DNA from: Gemmatimonadota bacterium
GTDB taxonomy: Bacteria > Gemmatimonadota > Gemmatimonadetes > Gemmatimonadales > Gemmatimonadaceae
Length of the DNA stretch: 64,000 nucleotides
Direction of reading: 5' to 3'
Assembly (NCBI GenBank): GCA_016191225.1
Contig: JACPPC010000020.1
Span: 1-64,000, forward strand
Shown: in pieces, positions 44,389 through 52,563 of the stretch
Numbering within the stretch: position 1 is the stretch's first letter
Layout: the number at the start of each line of letters is the position of its first letter
The notes under the pieces: model-generated
Told to the model about the DNA's origin: nothing
Database searches by the model: none
Seen by the model: the letters and a program-made list of their open reading frames with translations, nothing else
Translations under genes and position numbers: made by a program

Positions 44389-45258
44389 TCACGGCGCCGT
44401 CAGCGCCCCGTACGTCTCCGGCCGGCGATCGCGATAGAACTGCCACGTGTTCCGGACCTCGCGGATCTTGTCGAAGTCGAGGTCGGCCACCACCAGCTCG
44501 TCCTTGTCGCGGCTCGCCTGCGCGAGGAACTGGCCGCGCGGGTCCACGAAGTAGCTCTGCCCGTAGAACTCGCCGATGTTCCACGGCGCCTCGGTCCCCA
44601 CGCGGTTGATCGCCCCCACGAAGTAGGCGTTCGCCACCGCGTGCGCCGGCTGCTCGAGCTTCCACAGGTACTCGCTCAGCCCCGCCACCGTGGCGCTCGG
44701 GTTGAGCACCAGCTCGGCGCCGCCCAGCCCCAGGGCGCGGGCCCCCTCGGGGAAGTGCCGGTCGTAGCAGATGTAGACGCCGACCTTGGCGTACGCCGTG
44801 TCGAACACCGGGTACCCGAGGTTGCCGGGGCGGAAGTAGAACTTCTCCCAGAAGCCCGGCGCGACGTGGGGGATGTGGTTCTTGCGATACTTGCCGAGGT
44901 ACGTCCCGTCGGCGTCGATGACGGCGGCGGTGTTGTAGTACACGCCGGCGCCGTCCTCCTCGTACAGCGGCACCACGATCACCATCTGGTGCTTCCGCGC
45001 CAGCTCCTGCATCAGCTTCGTCGTCGGCCCGTCGGGGATCTGCTCCGTGTGGTCGTACCACCGCGTGCTCTGCTCGGCGCAGAAGTACGGGCCGGTGAAG
45101 ATCTCCTGCATGCAGAGGATCCTGACCCCCTGCGCCGCCGCCTGCTCGATCATCGTCACGTGCTTGGCGACGTTGGCGTCGCGGATCTTGGCCAGGGGCT
45201 CGGTCGTGGCGCACGCGTTCGTCGCCTGGATCAAGCCGCACTTCACCACGCGGGACAT
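44389..45258 (-). CDS. Nitrilase-family amidohydrolase, probable beta-ureidopropionase
   Basis: 289 residues of the carbon-nitrogen hydrolase family. The catalytic triad appears as CMQEIFTGPYF (Glu), KYRKNHIPH (Lys) and VYICYDRHFPE (Cys). The closest families are beta-ureidopropionase and N-carbamoylputrescine amidase. Beside dihydropyrimidine dehydrogenase and dihydropyrimidinase it very likely hydrolyses N-carbamoyl-beta-alanine to beta-alanine, CO2 and ammonia, the third step of reductive pyrimidine degradation. ATG 45258 was preferred over the track start. It is the last gene of the leftward pyrimidine cluster. Confidence 0.9.
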   Translation of the reverse strand: MSRVVKCGLIQATNACATTEPLAKIRDANVAKHVTMIEQAAAQGVRILCMQEIFTGPYFCAEQSTRWYDHTEQIPDGPTTKLMQELARKHQMVIVVPLYEEDGAGVYYNTAAVIDADGTYLGKYRKNHIPHVAPGFWEKFYFRPGNLGYPVFDTAYAKVGVYICYDRHFPEGARALGLGGAELVLNPSATVAGLSEYLWKLEQPAHAVANAYFVGAINRVGTEAPWNIGEFYGQSYFVDPRGQFLAQASRDKDELVVADLDFDKIREVRNTWQFYRDRRPETYGALTAP

Positions 45259-45328
45259 GGGAGGTCTCCGAAGGTCGGGTACTGCGGGTGGGGGGCCGCG
45301 GCGCTGGCACCGCCGGCCCGGTGGCGCG

Positions 45329-46819
45329 TCAGGGCGTGGCGGGAAGCGGCGCCTTCGCGACCGCGCCACGCATGATCGCCAGATAGAGCACGAAGCCGAG
45401 GCCGAAGGTCACGAACCAGGCGTACGAGTAGAGCGTGTCCCAGAACACCGGGTTCGCGACCTGCCCCCCGGGGGTCGAGACGGCGCGCGCGAACCCCGGC
45501 ACCACGGGCAGCACCGCGAGCGCGAGCGCCACCATCGCCCCGGGATTCACCCCGTTCCGGTACGAGTAGGTGCCGTGTTCGCGGAACAGGTCGGGAAGCG
45601 ACAGCTGCTGCCGGCGCACCACCCAGTAGTCGGCGATCAGGATGCCGCCGAGCGCGCCCATCAGGCTCGAGTAGCCGAGGAGCCAGGTGAAGATGTACGC
45701 CGCGGCGTCGGAGTAGAGCTTCCACGGCATCATCGCGACGCCGATCACCGCGGTGATCAGCCCGCCGGTGACGTAGCTGATCCGGCGCGGCGCGAGGTTG
45801 GAGAAGTCGTTCGACGGCGACACGACGTTCGCCGCCATGTTCGTCGTGAGCTGCGCGGCGAGCACGACGAGCGCGGCGAAAATGATCGTCCCCGCGCCGC
45901 CGATCCGGCTCACCAGCACGACCGGGTCCCAGATCGGCTCGCCGAAGATCACGATCGTCGCGCTCGTCACCGCCACGCCGATGAAGGCGAACGCCGTCAT
46001 CGTCGCCGGCAGCCCCATCGCCTGCCCCAGCGCCTGCGACCGCTGGCTTCTCGCGTAGCGCGTGAAGTCGGGGATGTTGAGCGACAGCGTCGCCCAGTAG
46101 CCGACGTTGGCCGTGAGCGCGGCCGGGAAGAGCTTCCAGAACGACGCCGTGGACTGTCCCTGCAGCCGGACCGACTCGTCGAGCACGTGGCCGAGCCCGC
46201 CGCCGCGCGAGACTCCCCACCAGAGCAGGATCGCGCCGCCGGCCAGCAGCAGCGGCGCCGACCACGACTCGAGAATCTTGATCCCCTCGGTCCCCTTGAG
46301 GATGATCACCACCTGGATCCCCCAGAAGATCGCGAACGCGATCGCCTTGGCCCCCGGGAGCTCCGCCCACCCGCCCCACGCCGCGGTGAACAGCATGTGG
46401 AGGGCCAGCGCCCCGATCCACGTCTGGATGCCGAACCAGCCGCAGGCGACCACGGCGCGCAGCACCGCCGGCACGTTGGCCCCCCGCGTGCCGAATGCCG
46501 CCCGGCAGAGCACCGGGAAGGAAATCCCGTACTTGGTGCCGGCGTGGGCGTTGAGGATCATCGGGATGAGCACGATCGTGTTGCCGAGCAGGATCGTGAG
46601 CATCGCCTGCCACCAGTTCATTCCCTGCCCCATCAGTCCGGAGGCAAGGGTGTACGTGGTGATCACGACGCTCATGCCGATCCAGAGCGCGGCGATGTTG
46701 TAGGTGGACCAGGTGCGCCGCGCGAGCGGCGTCGGCGCGAGGTCCGGGTTCCAGAGCGGACTGCCGGAGAGGTCCTCGCTCGTGGTGACGAAGTCCTGCC
46801 CCTCGACCGCCGCGCTCAC
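45329..46819 (-). CDS. NCS1-family nucleobase/hydantoin permease
   Basis: 496 residues with about 12 membrane helices. NPDLAPTPLARRTWSTYNIA then ALWIGMSV is the standard opening of NCS1 transporters (Mhp1, PucI, UraP), with the substrate/sodium region in GWFGIQTWIGALAL and LNIPDFTRYAR. In this cluster it probably imports uracil, cytosine, dihydropyrimidines or hydantoins. The GTG start at 46819 overlaps the dihydropyrimidinase stop (GTGA). The 829-residue track ORF starts in that gene's shadow. Confidence 0.92.
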   Translation of the reverse strand: MSAAVEGQDFVTTSEDLSGSPLWNPDLAPTPLARRTWSTYNIAALWIGMSVVITTYTLASGLMGQGMNWWQAMLTILLGNTIVLIPMILNAHAGTKYGISFPVLCRAAFGTRGANVPAVLRAVVACGWFGIQTWIGALALHMLFTAAWGGWAELPGAKAIAFAIFWGIQVVIILKGTEGIKILESWSAPLLLAGGAILLWWGVSRGGGLGHVLDESVRLQGQSTASFWKLFPAALTANVGYWATLSLNIPDFTRYARSQRSQALGQAMGLPATMTAFAFIGVAVTSATIVIFGEPIWDPVVLVSRIGGAGTIIFAALVVLAAQLTTNMAANVVSPSNDFSNLAPRRISYVTGGLITAVIGVAMMPWKLYSDAAAYIFTWLLGYSSLMGALGGILIADYWVVRRQQLSLPDLFREHGTYSYRNGVNPGAMVALALAVLPVVPGFARAVSTPGGQVANPVFWDTLYSYAWFVTFGLGFVLYLAIMRGAVAKAPLPATP

Positions 46820-48294
46820 CGCGCCCCGGCGGCCACGAGGTCGGCCGCCCGCAGCGGCGCCAGCGGCCCGCGCGAGACGCGCATCGCCACCGGCTCCTCG
46901 GGGGAGCCGCCGAGGCCGGCGGTGGTGCGCGGCAGCCAGACCCCGCGCCCCTCCTTCCCCACCACCGTGTAGTCGTCCACGATCACCTCGCCACGCGAGA
47001 GCGTGGTGCGGGCGAAGCCGGCCAGCTCCCACCCCTCGTACGGCGACCAGTCGGCGTTCGTCTCCATCGCCGTCGGCGACACCGTCATGGTCGTCCTGGG
47101 ATGGATGATCGCGAGGTCGGCGTCGGCGCCGACCTGGATCGCGCCCTTGCGCGGGTAGAGCCCCATGATCCTCGCCGGGTTGGTGCTCAGCTTGACGCAC
47201 ATCTCCTCGAGCGTCATGCGGCCGCCGAGCACCCCCCTGGTGTAGGTGAGCGGGAGCAACGTCTCGAGCCCCGGCATCCCCATCGGGATCTTCGTCCAGT
47301 CCCCTTCCCACATCGCCTTCTGCTCGCGGGTGAAGGTGCACGTGTCGGTGGAGATCACGCTCACCTCGCCCGTGCGGAGCCCCTGCCAGAGGCGCTCCAC
47401 GTCCCCCGGCTTCTTGAGCTGCGGACAGCAGGCGAAGAGGTGCCCGTCCTCGCGCGCGAACACCGAGTCGTCGAGCACGAGGTACTGCACGCACGTCTCG
47501 GCGATCACGGGGACGCCGCGGGCCTGTGCCGCGCGGATGATGTCGGCCCCCTCGCCGGTGCTCATGTGCACGATGTAGAGCTGCCCGCCCGTCGCCTCGC
47601 TCCACTGCACCACCCGCTGGATCGCCTCGGCTTCGACGAAGTTCGGCCGGGTGATCGCGTGGAGCCGCGCACCATACTCCTTCATCAGCGCCGGCGTGTG
47701 GTGCCGCGCGATCAGCTCGTCGAGCACCCGCGCCGACTCGGCGTGCACGAGCAGCATCGCCCCGTACTCGCCCATCCGCTCCAGCGTGCCGAAGAGGGCG
47801 CGGTCGTCCGACTGCCACCCCTCCGAGGCATAGATCATGAACTCCTTGAAGGTCGTGAACCCCCGGTCGACCATCCCCCGGATCTGGTCCTTGTGCTCGT
47901 CGTAGCGGGTGATGCAGATGTGGAAGGTGTAGTCGATGAGCGCCTTGCCGCGGGCCTTCTCCATCCAGTTGTCCGCCGCCTGCGACAGCGACTCGCCGGC
48001 GTAGGGGATCGCGAAGTCGATCAGCGTCGTGACGCCGCCGCGCGCCCCGGCGCGGGTGCCGGTGCGGTAGTCGTCGGCGGACGTCGTGCCGCAGAACGGG
48101 AGGGCGAGGTGCACGTGCACGTCGAGCACGCCCGGGATCACGTGGTGCCCGGCGGCGTCGATCACCTCCGCCCCGGTGGTGTCGAGCGAGAGCCCGAGGG
48201 CGGCGATCTTGTCGCCCACGATCCCGATGTCGCCCGTGAAGGTGCCCGCGGGAGTGACGACATTCCCGCCCGAGACTACCCGGTCATAGCGCAT
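46816..48294 (-). CDS. Dihydropyrimidinase / D-hydantoinase
   Basis: 492 residues of the cyclic amidohydrolase family, which opens dihydrouracil or hydantoin rings. The binuclear metal site is visible: GVLDVHVHLALP, the lysine to be carboxylated in FTTFKEFMIYAS, HAES, YIVHMSTGEG and the aspartate in VISTDTCTF. It would act on the product of the dehydrogenase encoded upstream. Start is ATG 48294. It is translationally coupled to the permease gene. Confidence 0.93.
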   Translation of the reverse strand: MRYDRVVSGGNVVTPAGTFTGDIGIVGDKIAALGLSLDTTGAEVIDAAGHHVIPGVLDVHVHLALPFCGTTSADDYRTGTRAGARGGVTTLIDFAIPYAGESLSQAADNWMEKARGKALIDYTFHICITRYDEHKDQIRGMVDRGFTTFKEFMIYASEGWQSDDRALFGTLERMGEYGAMLLVHAESARVLDELIARHHTPALMKEYGARLHAITRPNFVEAEAIQRVVQWSEATGGQLYIVHMSTGEGADIIRAAQARGVPVIAETCVQYLVLDDSVFAREDGHLFACCPQLKKPGDVERLWQGLRTGEVSVISTDTCTFTREQKAMWEGDWTKIPMGMPGLETLLPLTYTRGVLGGRMTLEEMCVKLSTNPARIMGLYPRKGAIQVGADADLAIIHPRTTMTVSPTAMETNADWSPYEGWELAGFARTTLSRGEVIVDDYTVVGKEGRGVWLPRTTAGLGGSPEEPVAMRVSRGPLAPLRAADLVAAGAR

Positions 48295-48355
48295 GGCAAG
48301 TGCTCCTCGAGAATCCGGTTCGGCGTGCGGTAGCGGGTGCGAGTCCGATGGCCGG

Positions 48356-49492
48356 TCAGGCCTTGAGCGCCACCTCGTCCGGCGCGGCGTACCCCTCCAC
48401 CGGCTCGTAGCCGCCGGCGTAGCCGTCCCCGTCGGGACGGCGGATCTGCGACTGCAGCTTCACCCGGTCGCGGCGGAGGCCGCGGAAGTCCTCGACCGAC
48501 GTCCACCCCTTGTCGGCGTTTCGCTCGAGGAAGGCGTCGAGCCCGGCGTTGAGCCGCCTGATCACGTTCGGCCCCACCGCGGCATCGAGCATCGCCGCGG
48601 TGCACACCTGCACCGTGCCGGCGCCGAGCAGGAAGTACGACAGCGCCTGGCTGAAGTCGGAGACGCCGCCGATGCCGCTGAACGAGCGGTCGGGGAAGGC
48701 CTGCGTCATGCGGACCATGTTGGCGAGCGACATCGGCAGGATCGCCGGGCCGCCCATGCCGCCGGTCGAGACGAAGCCGTCCACGTTGATCTCGAACTCG
48801 AGGCTCTCCGGGTCGATCAGCGGCAGCGACGGGAAGGTGTTGCTCGACACCATCGCGTCGGCGCCCCCGCGGAAGCAGGCCGCCGCCTCGACCACGATGT
48901 CCTGCGTGGCCGGCGTGAGCTTGGTCCACACCGGGATCCGCGAGACCTCCTTCACCGCCTCGGTCACCACGGAGCAGAGCCCCTCGTCCTTGCCGATGTT
49001 CGAGCCCATGTCCTTCCGGTCCATGTGCGGGCACGAGAAGTTGCACTCGATCCCGTCGGCGCCGGCGTCCTGCACCGCCCGCGTCAGCGTCTGCCAGGCC
49101 TTGAGCTCCTTGTCGGTCCCCGAGCCGGCCATGATCGACGCGATCACCACCCGCGTGGGGAAGGCCGCCTTGATGCGCCGGATGCGCGGCACCCACCAGT
49201 CGAGGGGCTTGTCGGAGATCAGCTCCCAGTTCCACGATCCATGCAGCGCCGCGCCAGCCCGTTTCTTCATGGACACGTGGTTGTCGTCGGGCGTGGTGCG
49301 GAAGAACTTCGTCTTCGCCCCCACCACGTTCACGACCGGGTGCAGCCCGATCGTCTTCACCACCACGCCCCCCCACCCGGCCTCGAAGGCCCGCAGGATG
49401 TTGTTCTCCGACTCCGTCGGCGGGGCCGACGAGAGGAGGAAGGGATTCTCGAACCTGATGCCGGTGAAGGTCACCGCACGCCTGGCCGCCAT
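48356..49492 (-). CDS. preA: Dihydropyrimidine dehydrogenase, FMN subunit (PreA-like, no ferredoxin tail)
   Basis: 378 residues of the dihydroorotate-dehydrogenase-like TIM barrel that reduces uracil or thymine. Key segments: FLLSSAPPTESENNILRAFE, GIECNFSCPHMDRKDMG (active-site cysteine), WTKLTPATQDIV and GIGGVSDFSQAL (FMN phosphate site). E. coli PreA has a C-terminal 2x4Fe-4S domain and a PreT partner; here the protein ends shortly after the barrel with no CxxCxxC clusters, and no preT gene is nearby. The electron donor must be encoded elsewhere. Confidence 0.9.
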   Translation of the reverse strand: MAARRAVTFTGIRFENPFLLSSAPPTESENNILRAFEAGWGGVVVKTIGLHPVVNVVGAKTKFFRTTPDDNHVSMKKRAGAALHGSWNWELISDKPLDWWVPRIRRIKAAFPTRVVIASIMAGSGTDKELKAWQTLTRAVQDAGADGIECNFSCPHMDRKDMGSNIGKDEGLCSVVTEAVKEVSRIPVWTKLTPATQDIVVEAAACFRGGADAMVSSNTFPSLPLIDPESLEFEINVDGFVSTGGMGGPAILPMSLANMVRMTQAFPDRSFSGIGGVSDFSQALSYFLLGAGTVQVCTAAMLDAAVGPNVIRRLNAGLDAFLERNADKGWTSVEDFRGLRRDRVKLQSQIRRPDGDGYAGGYEPVEGYAAPDEVALKA

Positions 49493-49555
49493 GTGATCGC
49501 TCCTGTCAGTGTTGCTGCAGCGCCTGCCGCCCCGTCCGGACGCGATCGTCGCGTC

Positions 49556-51010
49556 CTAGCTCATCCAGTTGGTGCCCGCCTCGCGGTTCCACTTGGTCGT
49601 CATCTTCTTGGCCTGCGTCCAGAACTCGATCGAGCTGTGCCCGGTGATGTCGCCCACGCCGAACCTGGACTCGTTCCAGCCGCCGAACGAGAACGGCTCG
49701 CGCGGCACCGGCACCCCCACGTTCACCCCGACCATTCCCGCCGTGGCATGCTCCATCACGTACCGCGCCACCCCGCCGCTCTCGGTGAACACCGAGGCCG
49801 CGTTGCCGTACGGCGACGCCGCCTCGACCCGCAGCGCCTCGTCCACATCCCTCGTGCGCACGATCGAGAGCACCGGGCCGAACACTTCCTCCTGCGCGAT
49901 CCGCATCACCGGCGTCACATGGTCGATGATCGTCGGGCCGAGGTAGAAGCCCCCCTCGCGCCCCTTCACCACCGTGCGTCGGCCGTCCACGAGCACCGTC
50001 GCGCCGGCCCGCTCGGCCTCGTCGATGTACCCGACGATCCGCGCCCTCGACGCCGCCGAGATCACGGGGCCGAAGTCCTTCCCCGGCTGCATCGCCTTCG
50101 CGACCTCGACCATCCGGGCGACGATGTGGTCCGTGTCCGCGACCGCGACCATCACGCTCGCCGCCATGCATCGCTGGCCGGCGCAGCCGCTCATCGACGC
50201 CACGATGTTCGTCGCCGCCATCTCCCGGTCGGCGTCGGGCATCACGATCAGGTGGTTCTTGGCGCCTCCCAGCGCGAGGCAGCGCTTGAGCGTGCCCGTC
50301 GCCCGGCGGTAGACGATCTTCGCCACCTTGGTGCTCCCCACGAACGTCAGCCCGGCGATCCCGGGGTGGTCGCACAGCGCCTCGACCGCGTCCCGGCCCC
50401 CGTGCACCACCTGCAGCACCCCGGCGGGGAGCCCCGCCTCCTGCAGCAGCGCCGCGATCCGCATGCCCGACAGCGGCACCAGCTCGCTCGGCTTGAGGAT
50501 CACGCAGTTGCCCAGCGTGAGCGCGTTCGGCAGTGACCAGTTGGGCACCATGTTCGGGAAGTTGAACGGCGTGATCACGCCGACGACCCCCACCGGGAAG
50601 CGCTCCACCCGGCATTCCACGCCGCGGCTCACCTCGAGCACCGTCCCCGTCGCGATCTGGGGCAGCGAGCAGGCGAACTCGGTCAGCTCGATCGACTTGA
50701 GGATCTCGGCCCGCGCCTCGATGCCGATCTTGCCGTTCTCCTCGGTCACGAGCGCCGTCAGCTCGTCGATGTGCCTCTCCAGCAGGTTCCGGTAGCGGAA
50801 CATCACCTGCACGCGTTCCTTGATCGGCAGCGCGGCCCATGCCGGGTGCACGCTCGCGGCCGCCCGCACGGCGCGGTCCACTTCGCGCGCGGCCGACATC
50901 GGCACGCGCGCGATGATGTCGCCCGTGGACGGGTCGGTCACGTCGAGCAGGGCGACGTCGCTGGCGTCGGGACCCCCTGCCAGCCAGTTGGTGAGGTCGG
51001 GGTACTTCAT
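49556..51010 (-). CDS. mmsA: CoA-acylating methylmalonate/malonate-semialdehyde dehydrogenase
   Basis: 484 residues of the aldehyde dehydrogenase superfamily. MmsA features are VITPFNFPNMVPNWSLPNAL, LTFVGSTKVAKIVY, the catalytic cysteine in GCAGQRCMAASV and EEVFGPVLSIVR. In pyrimidine breakdown beta-alanine is transaminated to malonate semialdehyde, which this enzyme can convert to acetyl-CoA and CO2; valine and inositol catabolism are other uses. No beta-alanine aminotransferase is in the window. ATG 51010 was preferred. It begins 80 bases after the cytosine deaminase stop. Confidence 0.93.
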   Translation of the reverse strand: MKYPDLTNWLAGGPDASDVALLDVTDPSTGDIIARVPMSAAREVDRAVRAAASVHPAWAALPIKERVQVMFRYRNLLERHIDELTALVTEENGKIGIEARAEILKSIELTEFACSLPQIATGTVLEVSRGVECRVERFPVGVVGVITPFNFPNMVPNWSLPNALTLGNCVILKPSELVPLSGMRIAALLQEAGLPAGVLQVVHGGRDAVEALCDHPGIAGLTFVGSTKVAKIVYRRATGTLKRCLALGGAKNHLIVMPDADREMAATNIVASMSGCAGQRCMAASVMVAVADTDHIVARMVEVAKAMQPGKDFGPVISAASRARIVGYIDEAERAGATVLVDGRRTVVKGREGGFYLGPTIIDHVTPVMRIAQEEVFGPVLSIVRTRDVDEALRVEAASPYGNAASVFTESGGVARYVMEHATAGMVGVNVGVPVPREPFSFGGWNESRFGVGDITGHSSIEFWTQAKKMTTKWNREAGTNWMS

Positions 51011-51089
51011 GCGCCAAGTTGTGCAGCCGCAAGCCCTCCGGCAAGGCGGGCGGCCCGGCGGGCGCACTCCCCCCCGCCCCCGCTTCGCG

Positions 51090-51533
51090 CTACACCCCGA
51101 TGTCCTCGTTCCAGAGGGCCGGGTGCGCGGCGATGAAGGCCCGCATCAGCTCGACGCATCGGGAGTCGTCCGCAATCACCAGCTCCACCCCCCGTGACCG
51201 GAGGAGGGCCTCGGGCCCCCGGAAGGTGCGGTTCTCCCCGATCACCACCCGGGGGATGCCGTACAGCAGGGTCGCGCCGGAGCACATGTCGCACGGCGAC
51301 AGGGTCGTGTAAAGCGTGGCCCGTCGATAGTCCGCGGCCGCCAGACGTCCGGCGTTCTCGAGGCAGTCCATCTCGGCGTGGAGCACCGCGCTCCCGCGCT
51401 GCACCCGCCGGTTGTGCCCGCGGCCCACCACCCGGCCGTCGAGCACGAGCACGCTGCCGATCGGGATTCCCCCCTCCGCAAGCCCCGTCCGGGCCTCGTC
51501 CATGGCGGCGTCGAGGAATGCGTCCGGTGTCAT
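51090..51533 (-). CDS. Cytosine deaminase, yeast FCY1 type
   Basis: 147 residues of the zinc CDA fold: HAEMDCLENAGRL (His52, Glu54) and TTLSPCDMCSGATLLYGIPR (Cys81, Cys84). The sequence is unusually like yeast cytosine deaminase throughout, including the ending (ALWNEDIGV), and unlike bacterial CodA, a TIM-barrel enzyme. It would convert cytosine to uracil and feed the degradation genes downstream. Its ATG (51531-51533) lies inside the edge of a dispersed repeat (GGGATGAC). Confidence 0.92.
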   Translation of the reverse strand: MTPDAFLDAAMDEARTGLAEGGIPIGSVLVLDGRVVGRGHNRRVQRGSAVLHAEMDCLENAGRLAAADYRRATLYTTLSPCDMCSGATLLYGIPRVVIGENRTFRGPEALLRSRGVELVIADDSRCVELMRAFIAAHPALWNEDIGV

Positions 51534-51585
51534 CCCGGGCGCAGCGAAAGATGTCATCGTGGGCGCAGCGAAGGATCGGCTGGCC
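51528..51585. repeat. Dispersed palindromic repeat, two direct half-units
   Basis: GTCATCCCGGGCGCAGCGAA at 51529 and GTCATCGTGGGCGCAGCGAA at 51553 are direct copies 24 bases apart. They provide the start codon of the cytosine deaminase gene and the last codons and stop of the Fur-family gene. Confidence 0.8.
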
Positions 51586-52033
51586 CGCTGCTCCCCTTCC
51601 CCGTCCGGCACTCCTCGCACACGCCGTAGATCACCAGCCGGTGCCGCTGCCGCGCGAACCCGTGCGCCTCGGCCATCAGCGTCGTCATGCGCTCCAGCCG
51701 CTCGTCGCGAAACTCGCGCACCGTGCCGCATGCCGTGCAGAGGAGGTGCTCGTGATTCGGCATCCCGCGCGACGGCTCGTATCGCCGGAAGCCCTCGCCG
51801 AAGTCGCGCTCGACCACCAGCCCGCTCTTCACCAGCACCTCGAGCGTGCGATACACCGTGGCGGTGCCCACCGCCGCCCCGCGCGCGTCGAGCAGGCGCG
51901 TCACGTCGTCGGCGGACAGGTGCTCCCGCGAACCGAGCACCACCCCTGCCACGGCCAGCCGCTGGCCGGTGACCGGCTGGTTGTGCTCGCGCAGGTACGC
52001 CACGAAGGCGTCGGTTACGCCAGCGCCGCCCAC
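51554..52033 (-). CDS. Fur-family transcriptional regulator
   Basis: 159 residues from GTG 52033, chosen for the GAGGAG six bases upstream; GTG 52003 is an alternative. The winged helix (QPVTGQRLAVAGVVLG, then TATVYRTLEVLVKSGLV) and the metal-binding part (NHEHLLCTACGTVREF and VCEECRTG) give the two CxxC pairs of Fur/PerR/Zur proteins. The sensed metal or peroxide cannot be decided. The C-terminal GPADPSLRPR and stop are repeat-derived. It lies between the LOR-type genes and the pyrimidine cluster and may regulate either. Confidence 0.9.
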   Translation of the reverse strand: MGGAGVTDAFVAYLREHNQPVTGQRLAVAGVVLGSREHLSADDVTRLLDARGAAVGTATVYRTLEVLVKSGLVVERDFGEGFRRYEPSRGMPNHEHLLCTACGTVREFRDERLERMTTLMAEAHGFARQRHRLVIYGVCEECRTGKGSSGPADPSLRPR

Positions 52034-52563
52034 GTCGGCTCCTCGAGGGCGGCGCGCCACTGCTCGGCGCCCAGCCGCTCGGGATCCCCCGCGTCGCCGG
52101 CCCGGTCCATCACGCCGCGCACCACCGCGTCGACCGTCACGAGCGGGGCATCGGCCTGCGCCACGCAGTCGAACTCCCACTTCCCCCGGTCGGGCCCCTT
52201 GATGGTGTGGCGATAGCGGGCGCAGTACACCACCAGCCGGTCGCCATGGGGCGCCGCGGCGGGCGCGCCATCGGCGTGCGGCGATGCGTCGCCCGGCGCG
52301 GCGCGGACGAGGGCCTCGGCCGCGTCGCCGGCATGCGTGGCGAGCGCATCGCCGGCCTCGTGCGCGGCCGATTCGCCGGCATCGGTCGCGGGCACGCGCC
52401 CGGTCCCCGCCGGCGCGTCGGCTTCCGGCGTGGCGGCCACCACCGCCACACCGGTCTCGACCGGTCCCTGTCGCCGCGGCGCGAAGAGGTGCGCCTCGAC
52501 CACGCGGTCGGTGGCCACGCGCTCGGCGATCGCCTGCAGGAAGCGCACCTGGGTCCCGGTCAC
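52015..52563 (-). CDS. Unknown protein coupled to the LOR/SDH-type enzyme
   Basis: 182 residues. The GTG start at 52563 overlaps the upstream stop (GTGA), and its end overlaps the Fur-family gene. It has an ordered N-terminus (TQVRFLQAIAERVATDRVVE), a low-complexity Ala/Asp/Pro middle, and an ordered end (RLVVYCARYRHTIKGPDRGK, WEFDCVAQADAPLV). I do not recognise the family. The tight coupling suggests it is a subunit or accessory of the enzyme before it. The 486-residue track ORF begins in a shadow frame. Confidence 0.65.
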   Translation of the reverse strand: MTGTQVRFLQAIAERVATDRVVEAHLFAPRRQGPVETGVAVVAATPEADAPAGTGRVPATDAGESAAHEAGDALATHAGDAAEALVRAAPGDASPHADGAPAAAPHGDRLVVYCARYRHTIKGPDRGKWEFDCVAQADAPLVTVDAVVRGVMDRAGDAGDPERLGAEQWRAALEEPTWAALA

